Source of the DNA: Thuidium tamariscinum
Lineage: Eukaryota > Streptophyta > Bryopsida > Hypnales > Thuidiaceae
Reading direction: 5' to 3'
Length of the DNA: 64,000 bases
Assembly (NCBI GenBank): GCA_947034885.2
Contig: OX344749.2
Coordinates: 5,347,501 to 5,411,500, forward strand
The notes beneath the pieces were generated by a model. The model saw only the letters and a list, made by a program, of their open reading frames with translations, made no database searches and was not told where the DNA came from. This document shows, one piece after another, positions 58,516 to 64,000 of this stretch; within the stretch, counting starts at the first letter, position 1, and each line of letters starts with the position of its first letter. The position numbers and the translations under genes were made by a program.

Positions 58516-59879
58516 TAAGGACTTCCTTGTACCAAATCTATATAAGTTAATGTTTTGAATTCAGTTTGAATATTGCCAAATAAAATATGGTATTACATGA
58601 TATCAACTAATCCATTTAAAAAATTAAAGATTCGAACATATTCAAACCACTAAGCCAGATGAAAATAATCTATTGTGATGAAGTGCAATTGATATAATTA
58701 GTATCGCACTTGTGCTCATTAGCTTGTATAAAATTGATCCTCTTATAATATCTCGTTTTGCCAATTCCAATTTTTACAGAATATAAGATCCTTTTTAAAC
58801 ATACACCTAATTAGATTCTCCTTAAACATACACCGAATCGGATACTTTAAGTATATATAGAAAATTTTTATTTAAGAAATTCCTCTTCTAAATACACATT
58901 CCTCTTCTAAATACACATTCCTCTTCTAAATACACTAATTGCAAACATGACATGAAACTTTTGAGACTATTAACACATTCACTGTAAGGAAAGATGGAAT
59001 GGGATTGGTAGACTAGTATTACATTCCTAGTACAACCTATCTAATATCTACAAATTAGTGACGTGGTAATTAACGACGAGACTAATTGATGATGCGACCA
59101 CCAGACCAACTCACAAAATAACAACACTAATTAAGAGTTTTGGTTCAATAATGGAATATTAAAGGAGATACCCCAAGACCCAAGTCAATTTTTTTCTAAT
59201 GCACACCTTTAATTTGTACCCTACAATATATTTAAAAACACCCTATATCATTTTCTATATATTGTAGTATATAAAATTTTAAAATCAAATTGTAATTTTT
59301 ATCAAAATGATTATTTGGCATCCTACATTTGTTCATACATATATAGCTACTTCTTCCACTCACTGTAGCCCTTGGGATTGAATAGTCTTACAAATATTAA
59401 ATCATTGCATGTATTTGTTGTTCATCACTTACACTTCTTTGCAACAAACTTTAGAGCCGCTCTTGTTTGTTGGAATCAATGGACTGGTAATTTGGAAAAA
59501 AATCATTTTAATATTAACAATCTTTCTATGAATCTCCCTATGACCCTATTCTTATTTTAATTCAACAAAATTTGAAAACATCACACCACAATTGGAGATG
59601 TAGCATCCAAAAAATAAAATAAAAGTTGTTCCCTAAAGGGTTATAAGGGTCTATGCATGTATACCATTCTAACATTTGTTTAAAGCAAAAATTGAAAAAA
59701 GTCATCTACCAAGGATGAAATAATATTAGATGAAAATGACTCAAATATACTTCTAATTTAAAATTAGTAGCCTTATTGAAGTCTATAAATTCCTATACAA
59801 ATGAAGTTTGTAATTCAAGTACATTTTTCAACAATAGACATAAATAAAAAGTGATGTGAAGTCTTTGTATTCTGTTTTC
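58516..59879. other. AT-rich DNA, no gene
   Basis: Apart from the short tandem repeat at 58881-58936, nothing was recognised. Confidence 0.35.
58881..58936. repeat. Tandem repeat, 3 x 19 bp
   Basis: TTCCTCTTCTAAATACACA is repeated three times without change until the last bases. Confidence 0.9.
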
Positions 59880-60290
59880 AGAAGTAAAATTTGAAAAGTT
59901 GGTGACCAAAGAAATACGAGGTTAAAGGGCTTAACATGCATGATTCCAATCAATTTATGCCTTTTCAAAATCTAATCTACAATTTGTTTAAATGAATTTT
60001 GAACGTGCATTTTTCTCCTAAATTGAGCATATAAGCGTATTTGAGGCTCATTTTCAAAAACTCTCAACACTACGTAAAGTGAATAATGTAATGGGTAGTT
60101 GATTAACCTTGCACAAAATCTTGAATAGAAAAATCACTGTCAATCATTTTCTAAATTGGATTGTTGACATTAAAATAAGACTTCTTAGAAGACTTTCCAA
60201 AAAATAAGAACCACTAAAAATAACAACTTTGTTAGTTTTAATTTAACTTCAAAATTATGCAAACACCAAAGTTAGGTGCCTTGGGCATTT
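59880..60290 (-). mobile_element. Partial TTAA-type MITE copy, reverse orientation
   Basis: TTGGTGACCAAAG, GATTCCAATCAATTTATGCC, AAAATCTTGAATAGAAAAATCACTGTC and GTGCCTTGGGCATTTAG match the 55296-55933 family in reverse. The far end is not recognisable. Confidence 0.6.
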
Positions 60291-60922
60291 AGTAATTTAT
60301 TGATTAAAGACTTATAAGAGACTTCCACGACCTACTAGTACATTGGAAGAAGAGGATTTCTTCCATAATTCAATGAACATTAGAAAGTGAAATAGTTGTG
60401 TGAGGTGAAATTTTTTGTTTAGAAGTCTCTTAAGAGAAATCAAAATTGATATTGTCTACGAAAATGTGGCACAGAAAATCAATTGTTTGAATAATTCAGT
60501 GGACACAAAAGTATATTCATTATTTCAGTGAAAGATTTGGCTTCGATGATTTGATTTTCAAATTTTTGTATCAAATCGTAAATGACAAATGCAATCAATG
60601 CTACATCATTTACTATCTTAAACTACAAATTTTACTTGGTTAATTCTTACTATAAAATAATTTGATAGCCCGCATGTCTAATACTCAATAACTCAAATTA
60701 CATATGAATTTCAAACATTTGGAAATTCATCCAAGTAATCAAATATTTTTTCATTCAACTTTCAATATGTTTGATTTAGTAGTGTGAACACATTGTTCAT
60801 AATATAAAATATTTTTATATACACATAAATCCTATTACAAAATGAAAGGCACACAATGTGGCCATTAGCTTCCTTGTACTAAAATACTCTCTACTAAATC
60901 ATACTCCCTCATACACTCACTA
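60291..60922. other. AT-rich DNA 3' of the pseudokinase gene
   Basis: Nothing recognised; it probably includes the 3' UTR. Confidence 0.3.
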
Positions 60923-62503
60923 CTACAGAGGTGAGTCACGGAAAACTAATTCGGGGGGTTTCATGTACCATGGAGGCCCCATGAGCAAACTTACCACCTC
61001 CGTACACGTTGGTCTGTCCTTTGGATCTTTTCTAGTCAATTGATCCAACTTCAAGGCAAAGTACCTACATGCATCTCGATTTTTGAAGATGTCTTCATCA
61101 AAGTCGCCAGTCCACTCAATCTTCATGCTTTCTGCCAATTTTCCAATAGAATATGAATCCGATTGCACGGTATATCGATGCGTTGCTTGCATAATGGATA
61201 GGCTTGTATCGAAATTTTGTGGCCCAAATGTGTAGAACAACTCTGGAGCCACCCACCAACGCCCTAGTTGTTGTCTCTCCATCTCTTCATTGGTACAGTA
61301 TCCATAGTGCGATGGGGCTTTCTCATCCATATGACTTGCAATTCCCCAATCACAAATACCGATGTTGATGATCTCGTTGGAATAATCAGGAAAATGCAAC
61401 AATATATTCCTTGGAGACAAGTTGTTGTGCAACACCAATGATTGATGCATAAGATGAATCACGTACACAAGAGCCCATGCTAATTTGGCCTTGTGCCTTC
61501 GAAAAAGGCTGACTTCTTTTTGTTTCTCCTCAGGCAATTGTCTGATCTGATTCACCTTGTGCCATTCCACGGTTGGTGACACCTTCTTGTTCAAATCGAG
61601 CAATTCACCCAAATGACCTCCATTCCACCATAGAGTATACGCCTCCATGGTTTTTGAATTCATGGCACAAAACTTTATTATGCTAGCATGATTTAGGGGA
61701 CATACCAAGGCTTCTACGGATCGTTCCACCCTTGCATCGTGCAAGTTCTTGGTTTTTGGCATTTTCCCAGCTAAAGTGATATATTCAGGGAACGTATCCA
61801 ACCCTAAAATACGCACTTTGCGCACCTTGCCATGCCCACCTTCACGACAGAATCCACTAAGGGGCTCCACCTTTGCTGAAGGTGGTATCCAAGTAATACA
61901 TAGTCCACCATCTTTTGCAAATGCAACCTTCACAGCATCGTTTTTCCACTTGAAACCCCTTGATCCAGACTTTGATAATTTCTTCACAACTGTTTGCCAC
62001 CATTCCATCTTCTCACGAAACTCCTTTGCTTCATCATCTAGTGGTTGCCCTGCCACTTGTGGTCGAAGATTAGTCATCAATCTCTTGGTATTAAAAATTA
62101 TAGACTGAACAGTGTCGGTAAGCCAACGTTGAAGGCTTGAATTGTATGTCAAATCCACGTCTTTGAAATCATCAGATTCATAACACTTGCTTAAAATCCT
62201 AGCCTCCAAATCATCCACCAATTTTAGAGCACCTGTCGAGGGATCTCTGAAATAGCTTGCCTCCAGAAATTGCACACTTTTTCTTGCATACCATTGTAAG
62301 GACACCTCATATGCAAACTTTGTATAACTTGGAGGTGGGTACGTCGGGTCCTTCTCATTAGCTGTCCTAGGCTTCTTTGGCTTGGTTTCGGTTGCACTCC
62401 CAGTTGTCACGCCTGTAGCTATAGGGACTTCAAAATGCTTAGGATCATCTAGATCCCAAATTGACCTCCGCCTCGTGCTAGTGCCTTCATGTGGATTGGA
62501 CAT
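60923..62503 (-). CDS. Intronless protein kinase-like protein, probably a pseudokinase (526 aa)
   Basis: One exon-like frame runs from ATG at 62503 to a stop at 60923. Residues 1-210 are a non-kinase N-terminal region of unknown family. The kinase-like fold runs from about 211. It has a glycine-rich loop GFCREGGHG (217-225), a possible Lys in AGK (247), HASII (about 272-276), and a catalytic loop LHNNLSPRN (358-366) in place of HRDLKPxN. CDWG (384-387) stands for DFG, WVAPE (417-421) for APE, SDSYSIGKL for the DVWSFG region, and DPKDRP precedes the C-terminus. The catalytic Asp is Asn (HNN), so phosphotransfer is unlikely although nucleotide binding may remain. The frame is fully open, which argues for recent activity or selection. 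Array E starts about 140 bp upstream. Confidence 0.8.
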   Translation of the reverse strand: MSNPHEGTSTRRRSIWDLDDPKHFEVPIATGVTTGSATETKPKKPRTANEKDPTYPPPSYTKFAYEVSLQWYARKSVQFLEASYFRDPSTGALKLVDDLEARILSKCYESDDFKDVDLTYNSSLQRWLTDTVQSIIFNTKRLMTNLRPQVAGQPLDDEAKEFREKMEWWQTVVKKLSKSGSRGFKWKNDAVKVAFAKDGGLCITWIPPSAKVEPLSGFCREGGHGKVRKVRILGLDTFPEYITLAGKMPKTKNLHDARVERSVEALVCPLNHASIIKFCAMNSKTMEAYTLWWNGGHLGELLDLNKKVSPTVEWHKVNQIRQLPEEKQKEVSLFRRHKAKLAWALVYVIHLMHQSLVLHNNLSPRNILLHFPDYSNEIINIGICDWGIASHMDEKAPSHYGYCTNEEMERQQLGRWWVAPELFYTFGPQNFDTSLSIMQATHRYTVQSDSYSIGKLAESMKIEWTGDFDEDIFKNRDACRYFALKLDQLTRKDPKDRPTCTEVVSLLMGPPWYMKPPELVFRDSPL

Positions 62504-62596
62504 GGTGCTCCTTCAAAGAAATAACACCAACTTCTAATTTCGTAGGAGAAAAATGCAAAAAGTCCGCCCCCAAGAAAATAAACCTGGACCAACGGG

Positions 62597-62905
62597 CACG
62601 CATTCAGCCACTCAGAGGTGGGTGAAAGACAGTGCGCATGGCCAAGAGTGGCGACTGCGGGTAATGGAGAACGCTTAAGTATCGGACAGCGGGTGCGAGG
62701 CGACCGCGGATCGGGAGGGGCGACTGCGGGTCAGCATGGAGGCGACTGCGGGTAGGTTTAGGGCGATCGCGTCTCTGTGGAGGGGCGACAGTGGGTAGGT
62801 GGAGGGCGACCTCGGATCGGGGTTTGGGTGACCGCGGATCTGTGGAGGGGCGACCGCGGATAGGGGGGGGACCGACCGCGCCTCTTCGGGGCCGACCGCG
62901 TCTGG
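62597..62905 (+). repeat. GC-rich array E, upstream of the pseudokinase gene
   Basis: It contains about ten units (GCGACTGCGGGT, GCGACCGCGGAT, GCGATCGCGTCT and others) separated by short GGTTTAGG or GTGGAGG spacers. Its inner border GCACGCATTCAGCCACTC...GGTGGGTGAAAGACAGTGC matches the border of array C (CACGCAGTCAGCCACTTC...GGTGGGTAACAACTAACAAGCAGTGC), although the two genes are unrelated. Confidence 0.85.
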
Positions 62906-63091
62906 GCTTCACTAGGTCATAGAAAAAAAGAGTTAGGAATTGTCAAATAGATTAGAAACTAATCTTTTGTTTTCTTTTGCATTATAAAATTTTATTTAAA
63001 AATTTTATTTGAAAAAACCAAAATACTTTAGAATCACAAATCTTTTTAAATAGGATATTTTAGTTTAAGAAATGAATTTTTTATTTTTCAG
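62906..63091. other. AT-rich stretch ending in a polypyrimidine-type acceptor
   Basis: It is probably the end of an intron of the following plus-strand gene; TTTTTTATTTTTCAG precedes 63092. Confidence 0.4.
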
Positions 63092-63651
63092 ACTTCGGCA
63101 ATGCAAGTTTAGGTGGTTTCGGTAGTTTACGCAACGGAAGTAAGGATCCACAAGAAGATGAAACGTTGGAGTCCATGTTTGGTCTACATTCGGTGAAGTC
63201 ATCGGATCGATCTCTTTTTTTGGGCGCAAATGAGATCATCATTCCAAACGGATCAAAAGCAAGACAACCAGCAATGAAAGAGTCCAAGAAAGCTAGAAAT
63301 AAAAGAATACTGGAGGCCTTTGCAAGATCACCATCAAAGCGGCAAAGTCTAGGTCGAACCCCCCTTGATGTATGTGAACCTTTCTCACAAAGCAAAGTGA
63401 AACCGGTTAATGGTCTTGAACAAGGGATTGGGAAGTCTACACTAGGAGGTAGAGACATGGTGAAAGAGAAAAAAAAGGGTAGACGCAAGAGATCGCTTGC
63501 ATCAAAGCAAATATCCGGAAGAAAAGAGCGAGCTCTACAGTCTTCATCTGATAGTATGGACAGCACAAGTAATGAAGAAGACTCGGAATGGGATTCAAGA
63601 GGTCATAGTAGTGGAGTTGAGGTGAGAGGAGACGTTGATTACAAGCCTTAG
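63092..63651 (+). CDS. Last exon of an unidentified gene (basic, Ser-rich C-terminus)
   Basis: The frame is open from the acceptor at 63091 to TAG at 63649-63651. It begins FGNASLGGFGSLRNGSKDPQ, then ESMFGLHSVKSSD, and contains a likely bipartite nuclear signal (KEKKKGRRKRSLASKQ). It ends in an acidic Ser-rich tail (SSSDSMDSTSNEEDSEWDS). No family was recognised. Earlier exons were not found in the window, so the upstream intron would have to be long or the gene is a fragment. Array E and the opposite-strand pseudokinase lie directly upstream. Confidence 0.55.
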
Positions 63652-63789
63652 AAATTAAAGGAATGTAGACTTAGGTGTTTAGATATTCATGGTACATGGA
63701 GCTTGTAATGGAAATGGTTTGTTTGAACCTTTGAAAGTAATACAAGTTTTCATGCGCATGTTGGAAACGTCACTATGATTTATTGATTT

Positions 63790-64000
63790 TTGATTTCTTG
63801 GTTTCATGGCCAGTGTATTTGACTGTCTCCCCATGGTCATCATCATCTCGGTAACCACCTGAGATCACCACGCTGCAAGCCACCTTCTCCCCTAGATCTT
63901 CAACCCATGCAATCCCTCCTTGCACTTGCTAGTACAACCCAACGGCAAACATTTCGGACCAAAATTCAAATTGATCACCGACTACAATTCCGGGAACGTG
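63790..64000 (-). pseudogene. SRA-YDG domain fragment (SUVH/VIM-type methyl-cytosine reader), broken
   Basis: The minus strand reads HVPGIVVGDQFEFWSEMFAV, GLY, a stop (TAG), then QVQGGIAWVED, SVVISGGYRDDDDHGE and VKYTG. This is the SRA-YDG fold core (PGV-VGD-F, E---VGL, Q-GI-W, S-V-SGGY-DD-D---YTG), used by SUVH methyltransferases and VIM/ORTHRUS ligases to bind methylated cytosine. The premature stop and the loss of similarity after YTG suggest a relic or a truncated copy. The rest would lie beyond the window edge. Confidence 0.75.

Overview
This is eukaryotic nuclear DNA from a land plant: spliced genes with GT-AG introns of roughly 100-700 bp, plant families (OSCA/CSC1 channel, PTB, AMSH, SRA-YDG) and a dense plant-type DNA transposon load in AT-rich sequence. 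The von Willebrand A/Cache receptor-like pair hints at a non-seed plant (bryophyte, lycophyte or fern), but the species cannot be fixed from the sequence. No rRNA, tRNA, CRISPR or recognisable retroelement was seen. Layout: (1) 1-1.7 kb, the 3' exons of an OSCA/CSC1-like channel gene. (2) 1.7-9.1 kb, AT-rich DNA with TTAA-flanked MITEs, another MITE family and a small two-exon hypothetical gene. (3) 9.1-25.5 kb, a large inverted duplication (arms about 6.6 and 5.6 kb, spacer 4.2 kb). Each arm carries an eight-exon gene for a signal-peptide/VWA/Cache/single-TM protein (589 and 594 aa), convergently arranged and both open. Their divergence is patchy, suggesting gene conversion or local selection. 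(4) 26-34.8 kb, a transposon nest: a PIF/Harbinger-like MITE, then a four-deep stack (MITE in MITE, CACTA in that, small CACTA in that), then a second CACTA element. The two CACTA elements share ends but carry different host gene fragments (PTB RRM1 in both, an AMSH linker region in one). (5) 34.8-64 kb, AT-rich repeat DNA holding three long intronless minus-strand reading frames: a BED/hAT transposase with one in-frame stop, a coiled-coil protein and a pseudokinase. Each has a GC-rich array of GCGACCGCGGGT-type units about 150-250 bp upstream of its start; two further arrays have no gene. Flanking sequence is shared between arrays that serve unrelated genes, so the array looks like a dispersed promoter-like or transposon-borne module. 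This is my best candidate for something undescribed. (6) The right edge holds the last exon of a plus-strand gene and a broken SRA-YDG domain on the minus strand.
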